Origin: Oxyruncus cristatus
Taxonomy: Eukaryota > Chordata > Aves > Passeriformes > Cotingidae
Assembly: GCA_013399855.1 (NCBI GenBank)
Contig: VXAY01005987.1
Location: 838,208 to 902,207, forward strand
Direction of reading: 5' to 3'
Length of the DNA stretch: 64,000 nucleotides
The notes beneath the pieces are model-generated. The model did not search any database. It was not told the origin of the DNA and saw only the letters and a program-made list of their open reading frames with translations. The position numbers were made by a program, and so were the translations under genes. Numbering within the stretch: position 1 is the stretch's first letter; each line of letters opens with the position of its first letter. Shown in pieces: positions 49,495 to 61,860 of the stretch.

Positions 49495-49722
49495 CTGGAG
49501 CAGTTCAGCAAGAACTACAGCCCATGGGAAGGATCCACACTGGAGCACTTTGTGAAGGACTGTATCCCATGGTGGGAATCCCACTCTGATGACAATCAGT
49601 GAGTTATCTCTCTGTCCTTATCTCAACCCATGAGTTTATTATCTTCCCCCATCCTGTTGAGGAGGGGGAGTGAGACAGCCGCTGGGTGGGCATCTGGCAG
49701 CCAGCCAATATTGAACTTCCCA
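49495..49722 (+). mobile_element. ERVL-like LTR, 3' fragment
   Basis: This is the downstream part of an LTR related to the one at 43263-44333, in the opposite orientation. Matching blocks are GAGCAGTTCAGCAAGAACTACAGCCCATGGG, GAAGGACTGTATCCCATGGTGGG, then TCTCTGTCCTTATCTCAACCCATGAG, the CCTGTTGAGGAGGGGGAGTGA block, and GGTGGGCATCTGGCAGCCAGCC close to the family's 3' end. The last 20 bases have diverged from the expected GGGTCAACCCACTACA, and the 5' portion is missing. No coding capacity is present. Confidence 0.8.
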
Positions 49723-52700
49723 ATAATAGCAACCAGCCCCCACCAGTGGAAAAAGAAAAAAACAAAGAAGCACTTCTACAGCACATTAGAGACTACTTCA
49801 GCTCTCAGTGAACAGGCAACACGAACATGTGGGCTGAACAGCTGCCTGCCTGATGACAGACCCACTCCTGTTTCTGCCCTTACCATTCAGAAGATAATCC
49901 AAACTCAGCTATGAGAAGGAATGTGGGACAGCACATTTCCAATTTGGGGGTTTCACAGGTTATCTTCATGTGGTGTTCACACTAACCAAACTGATTATTA
50001 CCAACAGATAAATAGCAGTTATGTCCCAAGGAGAACAAACAAAGAATTTTCCAGGAGAACAATTTTTTCTCAGCAGGGGTAATACTTCATAACAGCAGAA
50101 GGGTAACATTTTATGCAGATATCTTGTTGCAAATCACTGGTACTATCAGCAAAGCTTTGGTTGGTTTATTTTTTAATATGAATATATTGTTTTGAAGTGA
50201 ATCTTGGGGGATATTTTAGGAAAAGGAAAGAGTGGATAGTTAAAGATCCTTCAAGCTGCAAATCTTTAAATTCTCCTTACAATGAAAGATGGAGTAAGTG
50301 ACGCTGTCAGGCATCAAAAGGTTTGGCTTGAGAAAGTTATTTCAAACTGAGTCACACTTTTTCTAATCAAGAAGCTCCACTTCAAAGGACACGGGAGTAA
50401 CATCATATCAATTGCTGCATGCAGGCTTTTTCCTCCATTGCTTTTTTCCAGAGAAAGATGATTATAGAGTGGCATATATGAGGGGGTACAAACTCCCTCC
50501 TGTTTCTGCTACCTTTAGCAACAACCAGTCAGTTTCCATCAAATTTGACAGAGAGAGGAAGTCAAAAATCTACTAAGTTCCTACAGTGTTTTTGAAGAGG
50601 GGAATCAGAGCAGAGATGTCAAATTTGATCAGTACCCCCACTGAGAGAAAAGCTAAATTCTGAGTTTGGCTTTCAACACACAAAGAAGAATCCACACATA
50701 TCAGAGATATTATAACTGAGACTAAATTGCCTTTATCTCCATTCAGAAAATCAGATTTCACACCTAACTAGATGCCAGAGGATCAAACTACAGTCCAAGT
50801 GACACACACACATCCACACCCACAAATCTTCTTAGTAAACCAGGCTTCACAAGTTTCCCTGTTCCCAAATGTACTTCAGCATTAAAAACTAATACGGGTT
50901 TCTTTCCTTTCTTCAGCAACAAAAGTGCTTTAAGCTCACTCACGTAGCATTCCTATTTGGACTGACCCCAGAAAGCTGGGGGACAGCTTTAAAAATAAAA
51001 ATATCAAGATGTCAGTCAGCAGTCCCTGGGTTATTTGGCTCACCTGACAGAGCCTCAATCTGCCCTGGGAGAAAGTAAGTGGGTGTGTAAATGCAAAACA
51101 TAGCGTTTCAAGTAATCTGTTTTGCAGCATAACAGTATTTGCCATACTTATGCAAAACCACAGATCAATTCCATGGAGAATACTACAGGATAAAAAAGAC
51201 AAATCACCCCACTGCATGCCAAACCCCTCTCCATCTCTGCAGTAAAAAAATGAAGAAGAACGCAAGCCCATAGATACACACACCAGGATGACCCCCATGT
51301 ATTCCCTTATACATGTTTAAGTAAAAAGGAGATTTTAATCTCAATTCCAAACTCATACTGCACTCTGCCATGTGAAGACAATCCCTTCTTCCATACACAG
51401 TTGCAGCAGCTTAAAACAGGATTCAAAATCTGGTAGTTCATGCATTTGCTGACAGGAATACAATTCTACAATTTATAATTATTTCCTAGGGTTGCTACTG
51501 CGCATGGCTGTATAAAACAGGGTGTCAGTATGAGTCCCTTGTGATGCAAGAGGGCATTAACACTACTATATCAAATGTTCGGTGTCAACAAGTAAATCAT
51601 GGGGAAGCGCTGACGAGCTGAAAATTGAACCTACCTTTCAGTAGGGCTGGAAGACCGACAGCCTTGATGGTTACCATAGTAATCCTGTGGCAGTTTCAGA
51701 TTTATTGCCTTGTACTTCACAGTTACAAAGGTTCTTCAGTTACCTTCTGCACCGTTTCCAGAGTCAAGAAGAATGCTATGATAGATGTCCACTATCCAAA
51801 AGATATATTCAAGAGGATGTAATGCAGGAAAGCTGTACTTTAAATGCAAATTACATGCTTTTTGCCCCTTTTAGAATATTAAAGAGTGATTTCAAAGGAA
51901 TGAAAACAAAGAACTCTGACCTCTGACACCATGATTCTTTGCTGTACAGATCACAATTTTCTGTGGGACTGCCTACTGCATATTTAAGTACCATGAAACT
52001 GAAAATGAGGTAATAAATTCCACTAAAGATAGTCTGAGTAATGCATTGATTATGAAAATAAGCATACAACTGAGCAATTACTGGAGCAGGCAGTCACAGG
52101 GTCTTGTTCAGTATATTTAGATCATTCTGTAACCATTAGAAATTAAATTATTTCATTATACATAATTTATATCCCTCTATATTTTCACTAACACAAAAGA
52201 ATATTGCTAGGTGGAATAAATATTAACCATTAGTATTCCAATATTCACAAGCTACACCATAAAGAGTGTGCATTAGTGTTGCCGGATTGCGTTAGATTTC
52301 AGTGTACCTCCATGAAAGGCTTTAAAGGAAAACATTTATAATTTGCCTTTTATTGCAACCCTAAATATTGTTAGCTGCTCTGTTCAGCCACAAACAACTT
52401 ATTCTCTTGTTAGTAAACATTGCAATTCATGAAATATTTCATTATATTTTACTGGATTGTTTGTGTCCATAATTCTCTTTGATTGCATAGCAATAAAAGA
52501 CTGAGGGAACATAGGCTATCTTTCCTATCAAGTGCAGAAGCACCAGGCACTAATTTGTGTATTAGCAATTCCCCTGTGAATACTACATTATTGATTCTGC
52601 CATCTAAATTCCACTGTTTGACAGGAAGGATATTGCGTGTAGGATTAATAAAATTATTACCTCAAGCAATATTTTTTAAAGCATTGATTGTGTACTTTTA

Positions 52701-55700
52701 CTTCAGAAAAGCTTCTCACAAATGTAAATTACAATGTGAAAAAAAAACACTTCTGTGGTGCAACATAGTAAATACAAATGAAGATATGCTGCGTGACATA
52801 AATTCTGTAGTATGCCTGTGGATTAAAACATCAGGCTAAAATTGCTTTTAAAAGGCAAAGGGACATGGATACCTTATACATGGTTCATGCAAGAGGACAT
52901 AACACTCTTCTGATCAGTAGAAGACACTCTCTATTGACATTGGAAGGTATGCTATCCCAAAGACAAACAACAGGTTTACAGTCTTCTGTTTGCAGCCATG
53001 AAGCCCAAATTTTGTGACCTTTGTACAGCAGAATCAGAGCCCCCCTTCAAGTGTTCTCCTTTAGAGACAAATTGAGAAATCATTATCAAAAGTGTCATCT
53101 CTTGCTCATGAGAAAAATAAAGGTGAGACTTTGGGTGGCTTATTGTATCTCAGAAATACCAAGACACCCTTATGTAGGGCTCTCTATAAGAGACGGTTAC
53201 ACATGAGAAGGTGCCATTTATTTTCATTAAATCTGGGCAGCGCATTCTGCCTTCATGGTCACCTCGCCAGGAACCACCCTATCAGGAGAATCTCTTAGCT
53301 TTAAATCATATGTATTTTGAAACAAAAATAAAGTGAAAGAGAAGAATTAAAACAAAACAAAGCAAAACAAAAAACCCACACACACATAAAAAGCCAACAC
53401 AGGGTAACAAAGCAGATATTAAAAAAACTCTAAAAAAAATGTATGCATTACCCCTCTGCCAGGCCTGGCCTGACTGCAACTAAAGCAGCCTAAATGAAAT
53501 GAAAATTTCATCAGGTCAGGCCATGGTTCCTGCCTCCATATGTCCTTTCCCTAACAGCATGCTTCTCAATGACTCTGCATGCAGACAACAGGACAGACCA
53601 AATGGAGTTCTACACCCAGCGAGGGGGTCTGTGGCAGTGGCTCTGGGCTGCGGCGAGGCTGTGGGCAGTAATAGGGTGTGTGTGTACCAGCCCACACCCT
53701 GACTGTGGGAGTTGCATGCTCTGCCATACCGGCAGCAAACCCCAGCCCCTCATTTGCTGGAGCCAGGCCACCTGATGGAGCCAGTGCTGCCTCTCAACAT
53801 CCTCAGGTTCTCCTCTAGAAGCAAAGGAGGTGCAGGAGGTGAGCAAGGCTGCATCCCGGTCTTTTATTTACTTTACTTTTTATGCTGACCAGAGGTCTGA
53901 TCCTCACAGTTTACACATAGACCCAGAGGCACTGAATCTACAAAGCTAAAATGCATTATCTCAACTGGTGATTAATTGTATTCCTGTCCATTAACTGCTG
54001 TACAGTGTCCGGGGGGGGGGGCCCTTGCACCCTCCCTCCCTGGCCCCATGCAGACCCATACAATATCAGTGTCTCAGTTGTGGTCCTATTTCTCCGTCCA
54101 GATTTCAATGTAGCAAAATACAAAGCTACAAAGCTCATAAAGTATGTTTCTTACTGTATGTTATTATCTTCATAAAAAGTGTGTTGCATGGAGGGATGTA
54201 AAAGAGTTATTCCAAGACCAAAGCCTAATGCTCCTCAGGAATGACAGGTTCAATCCCACATCATTCCTCCTTAGCAACGAGTCCCAGAAAATTAATTTCT
54301 CAGTAGCTGACTGAGAAACACAGGATCAGGTGTTATTAAAAGCGAAGGATGGCATTATTAAAACATAAGGAGTAGAAACAGATCAAATATGTAAGATTCA
54401 ACAGTTGGTTGTCAATGAATTCATGTTTCCTGTCAGACACCATTACAGGCAGTTCTAATCACCCTCACCAAGAAACATTTCAATGCACCACATTTTAGGT
54501 CACAAAAATATTTATTTCCATTTTCTATAAAAACTATTAACACACTTAAATGCAACCATATGTTTCTTTTTGTCTCCTTATTTCTCCTGGCCAAAAGAAT
54601 TTCTATTCTACAAAGGGCAGATAGGGATCAGGGATTAATTCTCCTTTTTGACTGTATACACCAGCCAATGCTGGGTCCTTTTGTCTCTGTACAATGACAA
54701 CAATGTGACATTTCCAGGCACCAATGCTTGCTGGCATCATGAGTCATTTTAATGTCATTTTCTGTACCTCATTTACCAGCAGCCATTTAAGCAACGAGGC
54801 TGTGAAGGAAAACAGAACTCTGCAGACCCCAGCTTTGCCCATAACTTTGCCCACCCTTAACAGCCTTGGGACAATGCAGTCCTAGGCTTGATGCAGAGCT
54901 TGTTGCATATCAGCAGTCTCATTGTTTGCCATGCTGCAGATAATAAAAATAGGTTTTTTTGTATTGCACATGCAATCACAAGATACAATGTAAACCGAAG
55001 TGAACTGACAGCAGGATGTAACCTTTACTCTGCATCAGAAGCTATACAGAAACCATTAGCTTTTTCCTCTGCAGGAAAAAGCCCTGAGATAAGTGAAAAA
55101 TTCTACCTTGTGGGTATGGTGCTGCTGACTAGTCAAAGCATTTTCATTAGCTTGGTACATGTCAGTACTGACATCAGATGTGGACAGCGAGAAACTCTCG
55201 GTAATAAGACAGCTGGTCAGCAAAATTATACCAGTGTCCCGTTAGAGAAATCCTTCATAATCTTTTCTGGTGCTGTGGAAGGAAAAGAGGTTGCTACTGA
55301 GGAAGGTGGTCTGTAAAGGAAAGAAAAAGGCACAGGGATCTCTTCACGCCACATATCTACCAAGAAGGATCTTATGATGTCCTTTCAAGGGCTGCTCCTG
55401 CAGAAAGCTTTCTTGTATGGAAAACAGGCATGGGACCCAACTCTTGTCACCACGAGAACTGAGGAGCTGTCCAAAAGGAGAACAGAACTAAAAACCTTAC
55501 CCTGCCCAGCAATTTAGCAATAAATGGAAGGAGTGAAAAAAGAGTAATAAATGTATAAATGCCAACAAGTTGGTAAAAGTTGCTGGGTTAACAGTGGTTA
55601 GCTGAAGGTGTCACTTGCTGGAGTAACTGGCTCATGAGCCAGCATTTGATTTAAAAAAAAAAGTAATCAAGATTACCTCTCTGATTTAAAATTGAATGTC

Positions 55701-58700
55701 CAGGTAGTTTTCGGAGTCAGCATAAATAAAAGAGCAGCTATTTGCAAACACAAAGACATTGTCCAGCTCATTCCAAACTCAATGGAAAAATGTATCTTTC
55801 TGATTAATTTAATATTGTTAACAGAAAATTATAACGGTTTATCAGGGCTGCTTTACCAGTGTACATTAAGTTACTACTATCTCACCAGAGACTACAGAAA
55901 TACTTCTTTTCTTTCAAAATATGACTCAGCATGGAAAGAGTCCTTCCCTGCCAGTCCTTCCTTCTGAGCAGGTGAACTATATGGACCTCAAGTAAAAATG
56001 GGGCTACATAGACCTCATACTAAAAGGAGGCTTTTGGTCATACTTAGAAGAAAAACATTTAATGATAAGGTGCTTTCCACTTCCCTTGTTGTTCCAATGA
56101 CATGGGAAAGCTAAAAATGTCAAAATGCATCAGTGGGTTTTAGCTGTGGCTGTAAGACATGAGCCAGGTAGTTTTTTATTCCTACATGAGTGGTGATGCA
56201 GGTGCACTCAGCAACATTTCCTGTAAAGCATTTTAGATAGAGGTGTCAGCTAAGACTGGGGAGATGAGGCAGTAGGATTTAAGAAGCAATCAGCATATGA
56301 ACGGAGAGAATAAAATCATTTAACATTAGCCAACCTCTTGGATTAGTCATAATGGAACAACTAAAACACCAGCCAAGTTCCAGAACCATTTGCATTTTTG
56401 TTTCTGGTTTAGATGACAGGGCTGGCTGTGATGGAGCAGTAACATTTGCAACTAGGATAAGCACAAAAGACAAGGTGCCTTCCTTCATTTCTACCACTCT
56501 GCAGCCGGTGTGAGATCTTTGATCAGACTTCAAAAGCCTTAACCTGCACTGTTACAAGCTGAATCAGCATGTGGAGGATAAGGAGTGAGGGAATGAATGG
56601 GATACGACCAACTGAAAACCTGCTCAATTCTCTCTGATTCTGAAAAGATTTCCTAGTAACAGGAGAGTTCAACTCATTCACTTTCAAGGTCTGAAATAGT
56701 CTATTTTTTCACAGCTTCTTAGCTGCAGTGGGAGAGCAGCCTGGAGGAGTGTTAACACTTCCTTTGTTCCCAGAACCTGAACTTAGATAAATTTTCTCAT
56801 GCAAATAGGTTAAGAATTCATTTTTTTTTTCTTACTGGCCATGTTTTTGTCTTTTTTTGTCTAGCATGACTATCCTTACCAATAGTAGCATGCAACAGCT
56901 GCCTGTAAAAAAAGAAACAATTACATAAACATTGAAGAAATTACACACTATATTTTTGAGTTATTATTTCAGGCCTTTGTCCCGTGCTTACCAGAAAACA
57001 AACATTTGGTACAAATATTTCACTCAATATTCAAAATACTAAAGCACCTCATGATAAGATAGTTTCAATTTTAAAAAGCCTATTCTGGTACAATTATTAT
57101 GTGATTGAAAAAAGGTGGAGTCAGAATTTTGGAGCTTGGATAAATGAGCACCTAACTTTTGGACTGCTTAGGCATCATAATTATAAGTCTTCAAAACCCA
57201 GCTAGTTTATTGTCTGTTGTTTTAGCAGACTGCAATTTGGTCATGCAGGAGAAAGAGAAGGTCTCCTATTATGGAAAATATATACTTTTTGTAGTTGTTT
57301 AAGGTCTCAAATTACTATACTGTGCAGTGACTCCTGCTAATAGGGGCAGCATTTGACAAGTGCAACATAATGTAGTGAGCATCCAATTGGTATTCCACCA
57401 AGACTGTAAATACTAATACTATTATTTCAAAGTCAGAAAATAGTGAATACCTGAAATGTATTGAAGGAGTAAAATGCATCCAGTTACTCAAGATGAGTCA
57501 TTCAAAACATTTCCTCAAAATATTTATAGGGTATTATTATTTGTGAGGATTTAAGCCAGGGTTAGCTTAATGGCAACAGCAAAGCATGCTGAATGAAAAA
57601 ACCAATTGGAAGGAGCACTGATTCAGCTGAACAGTAAACTAATATGCTGACCCTCTGCCCTCAAGGTATTGTGGTTAAATTCCTAATGTTGATGCTTGAG
57701 TTAGGAACCACAAGTCAGTGAAATATGTATATACAGAGAGAGAAAATTTCTTGACTCTGGTGTATCTAAACAGGGAGTTGGTACTTTGGAACTGCCAGTC
57801 TGTGGGTTTGAAAGCGTAGGTGGCAATTATAATGATTTAGCATTATGAAGCTAACTTATTCCACTACATTATGGCTTTCAATAGGATTTACAAAGGTTGC
57901 TGCTGCTATTCCAGCTTCTCGTTGCGTATAAACTCATTCTTGAACAAGAATTTTCTTGCCTCCTTCAGAAATGTCAACAGAAAAATATTTTACCTAGCCA
58001 GTTGAGAAAAGTAATATTATGCATGTCTCATTATTTTAAGAAGAAACCTTTTATTACTCTTGCTTTGCAATAACCCTCAGAGCATTTTAGGACAAGGCGT
58101 TAAAACAGGATTGGAGTCACCTTAGAAGGGTTTTGGTCTTTTTGAGAGTTAGGGTGGAAATCAGGTCCCATAGAAATTACTTTAAGTACTACCAAACAGC
58201 AAGCTAGTAAACAAAATAAAAGGTAATAGAATTTGACTCAATGGTAAAGAACTGTGACTGCATGAAACATTATGCACACAAAAGTCCTCCTGAATGCTAG
58301 GAATGAGTCACGCAACAGGAGTGATGTCTTCTTTTGCATTTCCCTATGCCATAACTCTTTAATGTCAGAAGAACAAGAGAGCAGAGACTAAGCACAAAGA
58401 AAAAGGGCATTATTTACATGTTATTCCCGACTCTGACTCACTGACAAACAATTGGGGTTTTTAAACTTTATTGTGAAGAATGGTCTGCACTAATAATTTT
58501 TGTCACCTTATTGATAGAGCAGACCAACTTCCAGTCACTTTGAGGACACCACACTATTAAAACCTCAGCAATATTTTCTACTGTTAACTATTAATAAAAT
58601 AAATTAAAAAAAAAAAATTCTAACTGTGACATTCAACTCCCAGATATGCTAAATCGGGGTTTTTTGAGATTTTTTTCTTGTCCATGCATATATACATGCT

Positions 58701-61700
58701 ATGCACTTACTTTTCAAATCTTCAAAATAAGGATCCAAAACAGTGCCATCCAGACATTCCCTTTCCTTGTACCTGGGAGTTTTACACCAAGTTGGCAAAA
58801 ACCCATCAGAAAATCTAACAGCTGTGTTCCTTCTCTATGCCAAACAATAGCTATTACAAGAATAAAACAAAAGTGAATTTTGTTACAGCAACCGCTGAGC
58901 ATCGCACACCAGGCATGGAAAGCCTGGACTGCAAAGGATGTACCACGTTGTTATGGTAACTAGATGACAATTTTGGTGCACACAGCCAGCATTGTCACCT
59001 CTGAGACTGAAATCCAGATTGACTGGGCATCTGCCCCTGGCCCTGCCCCATCATATCACTGCTGATGGTACCTAGTGTTGCTGTCCCAAAGCACAGCCCA
59101 GGCCCAGCACGGCACAGGAGGGCAATTGACACCCTCCCCTGGGTTTCTCATGGCCTCACCACCATCCCCAGAGTTTGCAGAAGAACATGCTGCCAGATCA
59201 TTACTGGGGATGGTAGAAAGGACACTGGCATGACATCTCCAAGCCACCATCTCTAAAGTTATCCATGAGACTTACAGATATTTTGTCTGAACTGAGTAGC
59301 TGGATTGAATCTTTCATTTTAAACAAAGATGTGTAGCACTCCTCTGCTTATGCAAACAAAAATGCAGAAGGCATTTTCTTTCTACTAAAAATAGGCACTA
59401 TTCACTCTATCAACTCTTTTATCTCATTGCTTTATACAATGAATAGTTGATCCAGTCTATTCCCTGCTAACAGAGAAGTGTTTCCCTTCCTTTCTGTCTC
59501 AGCTTAACCTCCCTCCCTTTCCCCCATCATATTCTCCATATATTCATTTGATTGTAGTTACTTTGGTATCTCTGCAAAAGTTCGGACAGTGCGTTCCCTG
59601 GGACACAGCAGTGCAGTGAACACCTGATGCGCCTTTTTTGCTCCAGGTATTACCATAGACAACAGTTTCCAGCAGTAAGCTCAGCATGCCTGAAGTGAGG
59701 AGCACTTCCCTCATTTTGCTCCACTGCTTTGCCCCCTACTTTTACCAATGCCACACGGATGGCTGCAATGAGAGGGAAAACTAGGCCTTGTTTGACCTTA
59801 GCCAAGAGCACTTGCACACTCTCCCAAGCAGGTTTCTGGGAAGAAACAGTTAGATTACCCACAACAAGTGCAACTGCCTGGAACAGGAAAATCAGTTTCC
59901 CATTATTTATGTGGAAGGGAGGTGCAGTACACAGGGATGCCCTAAGGAGCAGAGGGCTAGAGAAGAGAGGGCCAGAGTCAGTCTCCACTCACCACCAGCA
60001 GGGGAGAGCACTGCTTACACACATTGTACAGCAAACCTGCACTCACATCATGGCTACGACTCAGACATACCCGAACAAACTTCCAGTCACCTAGCCCCAG
60101 CACTACTGCGGGAGCCTTGGTGCAGAGTCATACTCGCTTTTCTCTGGAGGACTCAGGTGCAGCCCTGCTGTACAAAGCCTGCCCATGCTGTTCAAAGCCA
60201 GCAGGATCTCTCAGTGGTGTTAACGGCTAACAAGTACCAATTTGGCATCACAGTGCTGGAGCTCATAAATGAGGATCAGAGGCTAAAGGTGCAGCACATA
60301 GCCTCACATGAGATGCCCTGAGTAGAGAAAAGATGATGAGTGACGGTCAGATATGACGGACAAAGACGAGCATGAAAGGCATTTTGTGAATTTCCACTTT
60401 GAGGTCTATTTTTAAATATGATATATTGGCCTTGACCTATTTGTGTGCTTAGAGAAATTCCTCGAAGGAAATGGGTAAGCGATGGGATCATTAAAAAGAT
60501 GAACACCATGTGAGCTTTTTCTCTTAATATTTTCTTGAGAAACCTCAAAAAAATGCAGTTGCTATAACCATAAAGACGTTTTAGATCCCCTGAACCTCTG
60601 TGTTAAAGGAGAAGCACACAATGCACAAATGTACAGCAGTAAAAACACCTTCTTCTCACAGCATTACTTCTCTCATAGATTAGCTATAGAAAAAATGTGC
60701 TGAATTTTAGAGAAAAAAAAAACTGCTTTGCACTGTAAGCCTGCTTCTCTGAGTGTGAAAATAGGTAATATTTAAGAAGCTCAAAGTGACTTCTAGGTGC
60801 AAGTCCCACTGACCCAGTACGGGGAGTGAGGCAGATGGGACAATTGTATCCACCATCTTTTGCTGAGTTCCTTCTACATCAACGAATCTACAGAAAGCTA
60901 AATTTGATTTACATGGACACTTACTTCCCCAGTACATGGGTTTACCTAACTCAATCTTACTTTTTTTTTTTGGACTATGTGTAAATACATAGTAGAAGCA
61001 TAGTATGAAATGCTACAAAACCCAATTCTGGTTGTGGTGAAGTAAGCTAAAAATTCTATATATTAAAAGTTCGGCTGATCTGACCTGCTTAGAGCAACAA
61101 CAGTTTCTGCCCACAGAATGCTCCAAACTCTGGTTCCAGCTGGTTTTTCCTCTTAGCAGACATTACGTGATGATCCTTCAAATACCCAGTACTTTATATG
61201 TATTTTTGTGAGAGGACAGAAACCTGATATTTGAACCTGAGACAACACCCAAGTCCCATCTTAAAATAAACAAACAAAATTGATACAAATCAGAGACGGT
61301 TTCTTCCCTTCTTCCCTTTTTTTTTTTTTTTAACACAAAGATAGGAAAGATGTCTATTTTAAGGTTGTTTGGATCTGTATTATATTACTTAATAGCAGGA
61401 AGTTTATTTTTTTTAAAATCAGCCTTCTTTCCAGAACAGCACATGCTTATTACATTCCCCTGGCTTTTTTGATTCCAATGTTCTTTTCTATCCTACTGCT
61501 CCACCCTTTTCCTCTTTCCACTTCTTTCCTGCTATGAGAGTTAAGCTAATTTGGATATCTCCACTGAGGGAAGATTTACAGCTTGCAATAAGCAGGTCTA
61601 TGCTCACTCTTACTTTTGCTGTTCTCTCTAGCCAGGCTTAAAACATTCTCTGCCTCTGGCTCCCAACTTCACATGGGGCTACAATCAGAGCAGCATCTTT

Positions 61701-61739
61701 GTTAAACCTGTGCATCCTGGCTGAAAATGGAAAGGTAGT
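49723..61739. other. Unique 12-kb stretch, no supported gene
   Basis: This is the longest interval without a recognised repeat. Frames reach 142 codons (54888-55316, plus strand) and 121 codons (59729-60094, plus strand) but have no domain, and none is joined to a convincing splice pattern. Local G runs occur at 54010-54021. Patches at about 52180-52480 and 54700-54800 have enhancer-like texture. Low repeat density over 12 kb can reflect selection against insertions. Confidence 0.6.
52180..52480. other. Candidate conserved noncoding element
   Basis: About 300 bases hold many AT-rich factor-like words (GGAATAAATATTAACC, TTTATTGC, TGTTAGTAAACA similar to a forkhead core) with isolated retained CpGs at GCCGGATTGCG near 52281. 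No long frame is present. This is inference from texture only. Confidence 0.15.
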
Positions 61740-61860
61740 CTCCAAGATAGGCCCTAGTCCATTAAGACCAGCAGGATCAGGACCTTGAAATGTATTCTGA
61801 ATTGAACAGGGAGCCACTGGAGTGTGTAGAGCATTAGTGTGATATGCTCCTGGTACTCAT
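61740..61860 (-). mobile_element. L2/Rex-like LINE fragment, RT C-terminal
   Basis: The minus strand translates to a segment resembling the end of the reverse transcriptase ORF of L2/Rex-type LINEs: EHITP-like (here AYHTNAL), then LQWLPVQFRIHFKVLILLVL, then a stop, and a decayed GPSWRLP-like piece. LHWLPV.FRI.FKVL is a hallmark string of this LINE group. The plus strand therefore shows the familiar reverse block GACCTTGAAATGTATTCTG and GAACAGGGAGCCACTGGAG. Only about 120 bases remain. Such remnants are old and sparse in birds. The family name was assigned from motif memory, not a search. Confidence 0.7.

Noticed and set aside
54888..55316. 142-codon plus-strand frame
   Set aside because: No recognisable family, biased codon pattern or transcript signals. 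About the length expected by chance in 64 kb.
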